Positions 31,108 to 40,351 of a stretch of 50,177 nt of DNA are shown piece after piece (within the stretch, counting starts at the first letter, position 1; each line of letters starts with the position of its first letter). Position numbers and translations under genes: made by a program. The notes beneath the pieces are model-generated. The model ran no database searches and was not told the origin of the DNA. It was given only the letters and a program-made list of their open reading frames with translations. This DNA comes from Nemertoderma westbladi (Eukaryota; Xenacoelomorpha; Nemertodermatida; Nemertodermatidae): contig JAUCBJ010006108.1 in NCBI GenBank assembly GCA_032718475.1, positions 1-50,177 on the forward strand, read 5' to 3'.

Positions 31108-33237
31108 TGTAAGGTCCAGTAGTATACCGCTTACCGGATCCTAGTAACGATGTATCTTACCATAAGATCTAGTAATGTATACGGGCTCGTACAGTATCTG
31201 ATAACAAATCCCAGTCCAGGATATCTAAACAAACAGATACAATACACAAACTACTACTGGCGAGGAGCAGAGCCTAGTGTCTATTCTATGTACGTGAGCG
31301 GGTCTAATGCCTACGAACTAGACAAAAGGATACCTGTCCTCTAACCGGTATGGCAGATGTACAGTTACAGTAACAGACCAAACTCACGGGAAAACAATCC
31401 CCGCGCAGCTAATCCTAACTATCGCTGACAGTCCTAAATACCGTAACTTGCCGCGGTATGATTTATATGGTTTATATACGAGCTAGTGGGTTAACAGACC
31501 TAGCGTAACAACACTGATTCAGTCCTAAATCAGTCGAAAGAGGGTCGTGCCTAATGTAACAATACTGCTGAGCAGAAAACAACAGTTTAATAACGAAAAT
31601 GAAATACTCTCTTTTTGCCGTAACTAAATATCAGATCCTAAATTTACAAATACAGATAAATTCTGCCTAAAAGTAATCTAAAGTATGCTATAACTAGTAG
31701 AACTCTAAGGGTAAATATGTTTTAGGGCGTGTGTGTGTGGGTGTGTTACAATAAAACAATTTTGGTGTATACCTTTTCACTAGGTTTTAGTGATTTTCTG
31801 ACCGAAATGATACCGTGCGCTAGCTACTAAAATAAGCTAGTCGCGTTTTGTAGAACTTTATACTTACAAATGACGTCAAAGCTCTCTCCTTCCTATCCAC
31901 AACTCAATGGGCAACCATGGTGTTAGTAACTACACCCGTGATCGGCACTAATACCAGATTCTGGTTGTAAGATAAGAAATAGGGGTTAATCGCTACCGTA
32001 CGTTAGCTGATCTGGTATACAAATTTGATTCTAGAACTTTGTTGCCGCGGTAGTTAGCAGCAATACCTATCAGTACGTGGCAAGGCGCGGTAGGATATTA
32101 ATAAAACCTCCCTAGGCCAAGCGGTGTGCCGGTAGCAGAAATACTCCTTGCCTGATCAAATAACTAACTTCAGGCAGGGGGGGGGGGGGGGGGGTACTAA
32201 TGTATGTTCTACAAAGCGAACCGGTACCAAACAGTCAGTACTACGTATCACTAAATTATGGAACATATGCTGTCCGTACCTATGTACTCGCGTACTGACG
32301 AACGGCAATAGTTCGCACCTGTGAGAAATACAGGTTAACCCAGGGGTTCGCAGGACTGACAAAGGGGGTTTCTGCCTAAATATAATTATTTGATCCTAAA
32401 TTTTGCGGCGTCCAGGACAGCGTCACGCTTACCCTGATCTATAGGTCTTACGTCGGGCAAGGGCGTCGAACAAAGTCATACCTTCCTCGGAAGTCGGGCG
32501 CTGCATGGCAAGTTGGAGTATTTCGTAGGGCGAAGGGGGTGCGCGGTCAAATCTAATATGGGCGCTAGCGTGTTGTGGACATCTTTCTCCTGCGTTGCTG
32601 ACAGCCTAACGGTCTAGGCTGCCATCTTCCCGATGTTTGGCTGTCCCAAAGTTGGACCAAAAGAAAACATGTTCAGGAGTTTGCAGTGTATTTACAGTTT
32701 AGCAAAGATTTATCAAACAGAATTACAAAATAGTTTCAACAAGAAACAAATAACTAAGAAGTAAGTCAAGCAAAAGTTTGAGACAAGTGAAGTACAATTG
32801 GTTTATAAGAGTGATAACCGAAGGCAAACCAGCCCTTTATATACTAAATCTGGGACATAGAATCCACTAGAATCTTCTAGAGTATTCCATGGCCTCACAT
32901 TGGAGCAATAAGATATTCCATGCCCTATGATTGGCCCAACTCATCGTTCAATACGTTGTACGCACCTCATTGGCTTACCAATCTGTACCAAATGAAAATA
33001 AATGGCCCCAAAATACAAATTTCCCAACCGGGATTCGAACTCGTAACCTATCTGTAATGTAACCAACGCCTTAACCATCTGACCACTACGCCACGAGAGT
33101 AACTAGGGGTTTTATGTATACAAATATGAATAGGCATATTACATTACTGTAACTTAATCAAAATTTCTTCGGATTTTCGAAAGTTTTTACGTTACAGTTA
33201 AACTACAAATGCTATCTTATAGTGAAATAATTCATCA
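31108..33237 (-). repeat. 5' LTR of the BEL/Pao element
   Basis: 2.13-kb copy of the left LTR. The poly-G tract (32,178-32,196) is expanded to about 19 G. It holds the TATA box at 32,835-32,843, the heat-shock-like array at 32,859-32,888 and the three CCAAT boxes, so this copy would drive transcription. Confidence 0.95.
33021..33100 (-). other. tRNA-like sequence in the 5' LTR
   Basis: Same A-box and B-box block as at 13,546-13,623, conserved between the LTRs. Confidence 0.6.
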
Positions 33238-33783
33238 ACCAATTTCTGAAATTTTTGCTCCACTATAATTTAAAATTAATATCGGCTGTTCTATATTGCT
33301 TAATTCATCCACTGTAGTGGTACTGTATATATCCCAATTCGGAATACCCGGATGATTCTGATCCAATAATTGTTTTAAGCCTAGAATTTGTATTAAATCA
33401 CCACGTAGACTTAATTGTATTTTTTTCAACTTTTTTGGAAATTTAAATTTAGAATTCTAGAATTCGAAATCTTTATATTTCGCTTCAGAATTAAACAGTT
33501 TATTTATATCATCAATAATGACTTGAATAGAGCTATGCATACCTGGAAATAAACTGTATAATTTGGCATCTTTTGCATCTACCCCGATTGACAGCGAGAT
33601 TTGAGTTTGTAGAGTAATATTGCTGTACGTTGCTTGGTATTGAATCTCGGCAAGCCCAATTTTAGCGTTTGGACCAATATATAATTCTTCGGCTAAATCA
33701 ACAGTAAACTCGCTAGGGTTATTATTAGGATATGTGTTTAATGAGCTATCTGAAACTAGAGTGATATATGTATCTATGGCCAT
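33238..33783 (-). pseudogene. Penton-like vertex protein (first copy), 5' part
   Basis: ATG 33783 begins MAIDTYITLVSDSSLNTYPN, with the FTVDLAEELYIGPNAKIGLA strand typical of the penton N-terminus. TAG at 33457-33459 (inside GAATTCTAGAATTC) interrupts the frame, which then continues unchanged to the BEL insertion at 33,238. The remainder of the gene is at 11,637-11,327. The start codon is preceded by AATAAT, as in several other genes of the element. Together the parts would give a protein of about 285 aa. Confidence 0.72.
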
Positions 33784-33792
33784 TATTATTAT

Positions 33793-34219
33793 TTAAGCTC
33801 TCTCTGCTTGACTCCATTGTACATACTGTACTGTATAATGTTAAACTATAGACATCTGTGACCACGTTCATTGTTTCTACAGTATATGCGAGAGATCAAT
33901 ATTTAAAGCGAATGAACTATAGATATTAGACTTACAGCATAGTAATATCATTCAAGTTAATATTGATTAATTATGTCCATATGTGACCATTATTCGCTTA
34001 AGCTCTCTCTACTTGACTCCTTATACATACTGTATAATGTTAAATTATAGACATTTGTCACCACGTTCATTACTGCTTCTACAGTATATGCGAGGGATCA
34101 ATATTTTACTGGCTTTATTTAAAGCTAATGAACTATAGATATTAGACTTACAGTATAGTATAGTAATATCATTCGAGTTAATATTGATTAATTGCGGTCA
34201 TATGTGAGCATTATTCGCA
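33793..34219. repeat. Tandem duplication (about 205 bp) in the integrase / penton-like intergenic region
   Basis: Two copies, about 33,793-33,997 and 33,998-34,219, share long matching stretches such as AGTATATGCGAG, GAACTATAGATATTAGACTT and GTTAATATTGATTAATT. The second copy has a short insertion. No ORF is present. The duplicated unit lies upstream of the first penton-like gene, so it may hold promoter elements. Confidence 0.85.
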
Positions 34220-34250
34220 CAATGAACTAATATACAGTATAAACCTAAAC

Positions 34251-35312
34251 TTATTGAATATGCTGTACCCACGACTGTTTTTTGGATCCAATGACTCTGA
34301 TTAAATACTCTTTTTTCCCATTACGCACATGTTCTTTAAGTTTGCCAATATTTTTGTCAATCGGAAGATAAATATTACTACTCGGGTGGACCTTTTGGAG
34401 TTCATATGAATAAAATGATCCATTTATTATAGCACCAGCGCTGTCCTTAATATCAAACATTACCGCTGGTACTCTATCCAATCTGACCCGATGAATAATA
34501 AATAATTCACGTGTCCATTGTTCTCGATAGCCTTTAGCAAAAGCAGTACGCGCGATAGATAATCGTACTGTATCTCCAACTTTAAATTTTATTTTCTTGT
34601 GATTAATCTGTCTATATTTCCCATATAATCTATTAATTAATTCAGTTTCATTAAATTTATTAACTTCAATGGGCGTCATTTGTATAGTCCTATGAAATGA
34701 CCTATTATAAGCGAAAATAAGCTTTGGTAAAATTTTTATCCAAACATTATTTCCCCATTGCGTGAAAATTTTGAACATCTTTGTTTTTAATGTTCTATTG
34801 AATCTCTCGACAATAGCTGCCTTATTCACAGAGTACATTACGTAATAACGTACACCAATAGTATCTAAATATTTCCCTTGATCAGTCGCGATTCTGTTTG
34901 GTTTACCCTTCTGGAATATTTTTTGCAATATACTAATAATTTCAATACCTGTTTTCGTTTTCATACCATAGGCAAAAGCAAGCCGGCTAAAGGCATCAAT
35001 ACATGTTAATATATAGTTATAATTATTATTTTGTGATTTATATTGCTGCATATCCACCAGATCTATCATATATATATCTTTTAACCCTCCCGTAAATATT
35101 TTAGATGTTGGATAATGATGTCTATGTGGTGCCTGAAGGGAGTATGTCTTTTGCCCACTCAACCATTTCTGGGCATGAGCTGGTTTGATGTTTGCGGCTT
35201 TTGCTAATTTTGCGATACTTGCAAAACCCGCAGGTGATGAAGGATCTAAATAAATTCTTAACAGTTTTTTGTCTAAGCTTCGGCTTAAAATCGGTCTCAT
35301 CTTGCGTGGCAT
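34251..35312 (-). CDS. Polinton integrase (retroviral-type DDE, RVE family)
   Basis: An intact 353-aa frame from ATG 35312 (the open frame extends to GTG 35327). The core has YMIDLVDMQQY (first Asp), RIATDQGKYL (second Asp) and AAIVERFNRTLKTKMF (Glu), in the order expected of Polinton integrases. A C-terminal part with FKVGDTVRLS suits the chromo/SH3-like DNA-binding tail. The segment between the second Asp and the Glu is shorter than usual, and GKYL replaces the common GxEF, suggesting a small in-frame deletion in the core. The enzyme would insert the element's DNA ends into the host genome. Upstream lies the 46-aa gene on the same strand. Confidence 0.9.
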   Translation of the reverse strand: MPRKMRPILSRSLDKKLLRIYLDPSSPAGFASIAKLAKAANIKPAHAQKWLSGQKTYSLQAPHRHHYPTSKIFTGGLKDIYMIDLVDMQQYKSQNNNYNYILTCIDAFSRLAFAYGMKTKTGIEIISILQKIFQKGKPNRIATDQGKYLDTIGVRYYVMYSVNKAAIVERFNRTLKTKMFKIFTQWGNNVWIKILPKLIFAYNRSFHRTIQMTPIEVNKFNETELINRLYGKYRQINHKKIKFKVGDTVRLSIARTAFAKGYREQWTRELFIIHRVRLDRVPAVMFDIKDSAGAIINGSFYSYELQKVHPSSNIYLPIDKNIGKLKEHVRNGKKEYLIRVIGSKKQSWVQHIQ

Positions 35313-35389
35313 CTTTTCGACAACCACAAGTAATATGTATATTCAAATCTCTTATAAAGGGCATCACCGTAAAAACAGCTGAAATTTTT

Positions 35390-35530
35390 TTATTTTTTTG
35401 AAGTTGATGTTTTGAAGGGTTTTCTTTTTGTAGTATTTACTCTAGGTATATCTTGAGGTTTTAAATCAGTAGCTAACGGTTTACTCGATACTAAATATAA
35501 TTTTCTAAATGTTACTCCCGTTTTAACCAT
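35390..35530 (-). CDS. Small basic protein, 46 aa, unknown
   Basis: ATG 35530 to TAA 35390 encodes 46 residues with 11 Lys or Arg and a Ser/Thr/Lys-rich tail (TTKRKPFKTSTSKK). It sits 2 nt after the 127-aa gene and before the integrase, on the same strand, with the ATG preceded by AATA as for neighbouring genes. Tight packing supports it as a real gene. It may be a small DNA-binding or core peptide, but I do not recognise it. Confidence 0.5.
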   Translation of the reverse strand: MVKTGVTFRKLYLVSSKPLATDLKPQDIPRVNTTKRKPFKTSTSKK

Positions 35531-35532
35531 TA

Positions 35533-35916
35533 TTACCGTCCATGGTTAATTCTTTTCGCAATAGCCGCTCCAGCGGCGGCGGCACCAGCTCCCGCAGCGA
35601 GTTTCGCGCCAGTGCCAAGTAAGGGTATTAGAAACGGTAGTATACCACCAGATTGATTGGTTAACTTTTTTCTGTAACTTGATATATTTTTTGTTTTGCG
35701 GTTGAGTGATTTTAATACCTTTTTATAACGACGAATATTTCTAAATGAATGAGGGGTCAATTGTACGTTACCTTTTAGAACATTTAATGCAGTATTTACA
35801 ATGAGCTGTATTAATTCGTTACTCGCGGTATGGTTAATAAAATAAGTTCTTTGTTGAGGGGTAGCGCTGCCTATAAATTCAAATTCGTTACGATATTTCT
35901 GCACAAGTCTATTCAT
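35533..35916 (-). CDS. Conserved Polinton-associated 127-aa protein with glycine/alanine-rich hydrophobic tail
   Basis: The frame is intact. It has the layout of a small ORF common in animal Polintons: a helical N-terminal half (ELIQLIVNTALNVLKGNVQL), a basic stretch (RYKKVLKSLNRKTKN), then QSGGILPFLIPLLG and an Ala/Gly-rich hydrophobic end (AAGAGAAAAGAAIAKRI). The C-terminal part could be membrane-active or a capsid-internal segment. The function in this family is not established. It lies between the packaging ATPase and the 46-aa gene on the same strand. Confidence 0.65.
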   Translation of the reverse strand: MNRLVQKYRNEFEFIGSATPQQRTYFINHTASNELIQLIVNTALNVLKGNVQLTPHSFRNIRRYKKVLKSLNRKTKNISSYRKKLTNQSGGILPFLIPLLGTGAKLAAGAGAAAAGAAIAKRINHGR

Positions 35917-35946
35917 TATTGCAACATTATATATTGTTACAAAATA

Positions 35947-36680
35947 TTAATTATTATTATTATTATTATTTTCGCTACGTTTATAGTCAATGTAATTTTT
36001 AATGTAACAATTATGATTACGAAATATATCCGATCTAAATCTTAAATGTTCGGGTGTTTCTTGTCGTAAATCAATTAAGAAATGTGAAAATGGTTCAATT
36101 GTCGTATCTTGATAGGAATCTACTAAAAATTTGGTCTGCCCTGGTAACATCTGCTTCGCGAAATTTAAAACCGATAAACTGTCTCGTGGATTTTTCATTA
36201 ATACTAATTGATTATAATAATATTATTATAATCATAATAATATTATTATAATATAATAATATTATAATAATACTTAATTGATCTTGTACGGTTATGCTTC
36301 CCTCCGTAAAACATGTTTTGCGTTATAAAACAAATAAATATATTGGAATGATGAGCAACCTTAGTAAACAATACAGTTAAGGCTGTACTAGACTCAGTTT
36401 CTGTTAATAAATCATTTATAATTAATAAATCTCGGCTATTTACTAAACTATCTATATTTTCAGGCAAACCTTTGTAAAGGTGAGTAATACCAGGAATAGT
36501 CGGGGGATTGCTCCCGTAACAATACAATACTCGTAAGGGGGGTTCGTTGAAGCAACCATTCTTGTGTTTAATTAAATTACCAACAAATGTAGACTTTCCG
36601 GAACCAGACGGGCCAGAAATTATCATACTCGTTCCCATTTGAAAGTTTAAATTATATGGACCTGAATTAAAGTCAGCCAT
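35947..36680 (-). pseudogene. FtsK/HerA-type DNA packaging ATPase, interrupted by a microsatellite
   Basis: ATG 36680 begins the ATPase. Walker A is SGPSGSGKST (about residues 18-27). Walker B is LLIINDLLTE, with Asn where many relatives have a second Asp. ITQNMFYGGKHNRT follows. At about 36,280-36,199 a TAATAT-type microsatellite with stops cuts the frame. The C-terminal part resumes at MKNPRDSLSVLNFAKQMLPG and LIDLRQETPEHLRFRS, matching the end of the family. The last residues before the stop are poly-Asn from a second (AAT)n tract. The ATPase pumps genome into the capsid; this copy is disrupted. Confidence 0.88.
36199..36280. repeat. AT microsatellite inserted in the ATPase gene
   Basis: TAATAT/ATTATA runs include the 22-bp perfect palindrome formed by ATTATAATAAT and its complement. 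Coding sequence of one gene lies on both sides. Confidence 0.85.
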
Positions 36681-36877
36681 TTATTATTATTATTAAGATA
36701 TATCAACAATACAATATAATATAATATAATATAATATACTATAACATAAAGAACCATCATCACCATTACTATGTATATATGTAACAATTCACAAAAAACA
36801 GCATTTTACAACAAACAGTATGTACAACTGTAGTATTAGTATATTTATCATGGCAATCTTTCGTTCTGCATATTACC
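36681..36877. other. Intergenic region with TATAA repeats
   Basis: A (TAATA)n tract (about 36,715-36,740) separates the ATPase start from the RING gene end. The ATPase ATG is preceded by an (AAT)n leader. Confidence 0.6.
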
Positions 36878-37486
36878 TTAAGTGAAAAGATTGTGTAATC
36901 GTATACCAGCAATCAACAGACATTGTTTTCGATTTAAATAATGTCCATACGAAGTGAGATAGCAGTGACATCGTATTACGTGAATTACTCTCATACACAA
37001 ATCATTGCAAAGAATACCTTCATCAAGTTTCAAATAATACTTTTTTGGTTTTATACCTCTTGAAGATGATTCATCTTTATATGTCTTAAAGTAAATATCA
37101 AAACTACGTAAATTCTTATTTAATTTTACTGTGATATTTTTATGTTCTTCATCAAACAACCAAGGTACCATAAAGCCGCCTTTTTTCACTATATATCGAT
37201 AAAAAATATTCTGTGATATTGTAAATAACTTGTTAGGTTTGTTACTTTTTCCTGAAATGTAGATAGAATTCCGGAGCTCTTTCCAATAATATGGATTATA
37301 TAACTTGTTTACTCTGCAAAGTGTCTGTACTCTACAAATTGGGCAAATTTTAGTACAATCATTAATTTCAACATATTGATCAATACATGTCACGCAAGTT
37401 CCATGCTTATTAACACATATGTAACAATCAAGATGTTTTAAATTAGAATAACAAATACTACAATTTGTGTTTATTAATATATCCAT
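36878..37486 (-). CDS. RING-finger protein (putative E3 ubiquitin ligase)
   Basis: An intact 202-aa frame from ATG 37486. The N-terminus fits a C3HC4 RING: C9, C12, C24, H28, C31, C34, C48 and C51, with the spacing C-x2-C-x11-C-x3-H-x2-C-x2-C-x13-C-x2-C. The remaining 150 residues are basic and hydrophobic, with no domain I recognise and a Cys/His-rich end (IRCHCYLTSYGHYLN). RING proteins recruit E2 enzymes, so the product could target host or viral proteins for ubiquitination. It is codirectional with its neighbours at the right end of the provirus. Accessory RING genes occur in large DNA viruses but are not a core Polinton gene. Confidence 0.75.
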   Translation of the reverse strand: MDILINTNCSICYSNLKHLDCYICVNKHGTCVTCIDQYVEINDCTKICPICRVQTLCRVNKLYNPYYWKELRNSIYISGKSNKPNKLFTISQNIFYRYIVKKGGFMVPWLFDEEHKNITVKLNKNLRSFDIYFKTYKDESSSRGIKPKKYYLKLDEGILCNDLCMRVIHVIRCHCYLTSYGHYLNRKQCLLIAGIRLHNLFT

Positions 37487-37553
37487 TTTTCTTAAATAAC
37501 CAAACCAAAATCGTTAAAATGTTGATAAAATATTTATAATATAGCTGAAAGAG

Positions 37554-37979
37554 TCAAGAATCATCTTCATTGTCATCGGTTTCATCAGTGGTTACAAGGG
37601 TTTCTTTCGAAATAATAACTATAAACAAAGCCAAAATTTCATAAGCATTTTTACGATCTAATTTGATCACAAACTTTTCACATATATTGCTCGCTATATT
37701 ACCACTATATTGAGTAATAACAATAATGTTATCTGACATTGATAAAATTGTGAATTTATCTAAATCATCTTCTTCTTTGTAATCTAAAAGGTAATTAGTA
37801 GAATCTACCTCACCGAAAATATCAATAGATCGTAGTTCTTTTCTTGCTTGTTCAGAAATATCTATTTTAAAATTAGGTTGTGAAGGACAATAAATAGTGT
37901 TACCAATAACAATACAAGTAAGATTATCTACAGTATTAAATGTATGTCTTATTACAGGCGTAGGTGTATCAGAAGACAT
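37554..37979 (-). CDS. Unknown acidic 141-aa protein
   Basis: ATG 37979 (MSSDTPTPVIRHTFNTVDN) opens a 141-codon frame. The frame extends 12 codons upstream only through an (ATT)n tract encoding poly-Ile, so the inner ATG is preferred. The protein is acidic, with a Glu/Asp-rich C-terminus (TTDETDDNEDDS) and alternating hydrophobic segments (ILALFIVII). It is the outermost gene on the right side and shares the (AAT)n leader seen before other genes of the element. I do not recognise the family. Confidence 0.55.
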   Translation of the reverse strand: MSSDTPTPVIRHTFNTVDNLTCIVIGNTIYCPSQPNFKIDISEQARKELRSIDIFGEVDSTNYLLDYKEEDDLDKFTILSMSDNIIVITQYSGNIASNICEKFVIKLDRKNAYEILALFIVIISKETLVTTDETDDNEDDS

Positions 37980-38216
37980 TATTATTATTATTATTATTAT
38001 TTTATGTAATAACAATTAAATAACAGCGACAAGATAGATAAATAAATATTAATAATATTTTTTCTATTCTATTCATATATTTATATAGATCATTTTATAT
38101 ATATATACAACCAATCAACTAAGAACACATGTCACATGTAACCAATAGAAAGTAAATAATAACAGTAAATGAAGCAAAATAGGTCAGGCTACGGTATAAC
38201 TCAGATATTTATCGCC
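37980..38216. promoter_or_regulatory. Right edge of the provirus, A+T-rich leader
   Basis: An (AAT)n tract precedes the last gene, followed by TATA-like runs (about 38,080-38,110). The terminal repeat of the provirus should lie near here but could not be matched. Confidence 0.4.
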
Positions 38217-38330
38217 TTTTTCTTTTGAGGTTGGATGGAAGAGTGAGTGGAGAATTGTGGCGAATCATATTGGTCCCGAGTTCGAACCCGGTTGAATATT
38301 TTGTTATCTGAAAAATTGCAAAATTAAATT
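38217..38330 (+). other. tRNA-derived SINE-like head
   Basis: CCGAGTTCGAACCCGG (about 38,276-38,291) is a good Pol III B box and T-loop. About 50 nt upstream, TGGAAGAGTGAGTGG is a weaker A-box match. The tandem array that follows could be the body of the SINE. Confidence 0.4.
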
Positions 38331-38615
38331 TAGTTACTGGTGAAAAATTACGAAATGAAAAATAGTAGAAGTTACCTGTAGACACTCCTAGTGCCTGTAA
38401 AATAAAGGTTGGTGAATATGAAAATACTGGTTGCTGAAAAATTGCGATTTGAAAAATAGTAGAAGTTACCTGTAGACACTCCTAGCGTCTGTAAAATAAA
38501 GGTTGGTGAATATGAAAATACTGGTTGCTGAAAAATAGCGATTTGAAAAATAGTAGAAGTTACCTGATGCTAAGTGTAGACACCCGAACACCTGTAAAAT
38601 AAAGGTTGGTGATTG
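38331..38615. repeat. 94-bp tandem repeat, three units
   Basis: The phrase AATAGTAGAAGTTACCTG recurs at intervals of exactly 94 bp (anchor at 38,364, 38,458, 38,552). Units share ACACTCCTAG and AAATAAAGGTTGGTGA. Confidence 0.9.
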
Positions 38616-39015
38616 GATGCAGTACTAGCGTTGGGTGACTAATAACGCCTCTAGCGGAATAAGCGGGAACATGAGAAGTTACCATGGTTACGGATGAAAT
38701 GCTGGCATCTGATTGGATGAAATAATAACGACCACTGGTAAAGGTTGAAATGGTGGCTTCTGATTGGATGCAGTACTAAAAATGGATGGTAATACTGGAC
38801 TATGGGTAACCTTGACGCAGTGTCATACAAACATATACTACTACAGTACCAGTAGAAGTACCGGTACAAGTACCAGTACCAGTACAAGTACCGGTACAAG
38901 TACAGCAGTACCGGTACCAGTACAAGACCAGTATAAGTACAAGTAAAATTACAAGTACCGGTACCAGTACAAGTACAATAACAAGTACCGGTACCAATAC
39001 AAGTACCAGTAACAA
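38616..39015. repeat. Degenerate repeats and GTACNN hexamer microsatellite
   Basis: TCTGATTGGATG recurs near 38,690 and 38,760. From about 38,842 to 39,015 a hexamer array GTACCA/GTACAA/GTACCG continues. ORFs within it are low-complexity artefacts. Confidence 0.85.
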
Positions 39016-39083
39016 ATTTGCAAACAGATTTGTCCAAGTTTACATTAAAGTGTATTCCTGAACATAATGTGTACAGTACTTAC

Positions 39084-39238
39084 TGTCCGCATCTGACCTT
39101 CAATGATGATATCTTGTTATCCATTTCGTAAGTATGGAGGACAAACCAACCAACAGGACCATTAATGGTTAAAGAATCTCCACCGTAGTCAGTGTCAGCG
39201 TACATAGTCATCTCTGGGGAAACGCAGTCTCCAGGCAC
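39084..39238 (-). CDS. Beta/gamma-crystallin-domain gene, exon C
   Basis: On the - strand the exon is bounded by TTTAG at the acceptor and GTAAGT at the donor. It is open in one frame and encodes MTMYADTDYGGDSLTINGP and ISSLKVRCG, the classic Greek-key signature (Y-x-x-x-x-Y-G-G, then SSLKV). Its start phase (0) equals the end phase of exon B at 46,830. The 155-nt exon ends in phase 2, so at least one more exon lies further left, beyond or inside the provirus region. The domain binds calcium in many invertebrate proteins. This is host coding sequence. Confidence 0.85.
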
Positions 39239-40351
39239 CTAAATATAAATACATTATGAAGGGTAAGATAAGAGATATGATTGTATCTTAAGGGGTTAGT
39301 GCTACTTTAACACAGTCAATGAAAACCAATAGTAGCACAACAGGGCTTGGCTTTGTCCAAAATGAATAATTTTTGGTATAAGATTCAATCGATAACTGAA
39401 GGTTGTTTTAAAAGATTTAAAAGAAAGTTTTTGAAATATAGTTATAATAATTTAGTGCCATTTAGTAGCATAAAATTATTACTATCTAAATTATTACAAC
39501 TCTTTTACAAACATTAGTTATATAACTAGTTATTTCGTATAAATAATTAGGATATACTGTTGAATGAAAATATTTGTCTAAATTTTTTGATATTGATTAT
39601 TTCAAATTTGATTACCAAATAAATTAATTATTTTTAGATTTTTTTCAAAAAATTAGCATTTTCCATACTTCGATCCAAAGAGTTAGGATCAAAATATTAA
39701 AATTTTGATCTCTGCTTGTCAATTTTAACATTTAATGACTTACAAAGTGTATGTTTGGGTGTCAGACTGTCTGTTATATTTTGACAGACAGCCAGACAGG
39801 GATACAGGTTGAACCGACAAGGCCAAATTTGATTAATGACATCATAGATGAAGTCACCGAACACGAAAACCCATGCAGGGAATTTTTTAGAGAGATAGTT
39901 TGCTTTTTAATGACGGACAACAAACATATAGAGCTATATCTCGAGAAGTAAGACAGATCTTGCTAAACGGTTTTTAAATTTGGAATCTTGATAAAAATCT
40001 CTAGATGAAACAGAAAAAAAATATATAAAAAAAAATTTGAATGCCTGTACTAATGTGTAATCTGTAAACCTTAAATACCATTCAACCTCCATCAATCTTC
40101 CCTACTCCAATTGAAATATTATAGTAAGATTGTATGATAGGTTTATTTATAGCTTGCCTATATGACGTATTTAACAACTACTTCAGTTTGGGAGCGGACG
40201 CTGAAATAGCTTTGCAGTTCCATCAATCCCGAGAGAAGAGACCGGAAAAATTAACTCGCGACTCTACAATAAATTCTATTACGCGAAACTTGGCGCTAAA
40301 TTTCAAAATAAAAACTACAGCAACCCAATAAGGAACACACTTAGAGGAGCT
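39239..40351. other. Intron of the crystallin-type gene, no feature
   Basis: A+T-rich sequence without a convincing gene; short + strand ORFs (39,751 and 40,134) have no recognisable family or splice context. Confidence 0.5.

Larger units (their letters stand above)
11638..33237 (-). mobile_element. BEL/Pao LTR retrotransposon, 21.6 kb including a nested 2.3-kb element
   Basis: The element has two nearly identical LTRs (11638-13760 and 31108-33237) beginning TG and ending CA and a perfect 5-bp duplication ACCAA. The internal region encodes, on the - strand, a coiled-coil gag, CCHC knuckle, aspartic protease, reverse transcriptase with YVDD, RNase H, and an integrase with DDE and a C-terminal domain of BEL/Pao type. 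A third ORF follows pol. Without the nested element it is 19.3 kb, much longer than typical 5-10 kb BEL elements. I counted by eye about 27 differences between the LTRs (about 1.3%), so the insertion is fairly recent compared with the decayed host provirus. Confidence 0.95.
1..38100. mobile_element. Endogenous Polinton/Maverick (adintovirus-like) element, decayed, split by later insertions
   Basis: The region holds the diagnostic Polinton gene set: protein-primed DNA polymerase B on the + strand, then retroviral-type integrase, FtsK/HerA-type packaging ATPase, adenain-like protease, double-jelly-roll major capsid protein, minor capsid and penton-like proteins on the - strand. Without the 21.6-kb retrotransposon and the LINE fragment the element would be roughly 15-16 kb, normal for this group. 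The left end lies outside or near the window edge and no terminal inverted repeat could be matched by eye, so both limits are approximate. Several genes carry frameshifts or stops, so the copy is an old provirus. The family call rests on seven independent hallmark genes and is firm; the boundaries are not. Confidence 0.92.

Noticed and set aside
38331-38615. CRISPR-like array
   Set aside because: The 94-bp units are repeated throughout, without unique spacers, and the context is eukaryotic.
38651-39037. 128-aa ORF rich in Tyr, Leu, Cys and Gly
   Set aside because: It lies in the GTACNN hexamer repeat and reflects the repeat only.
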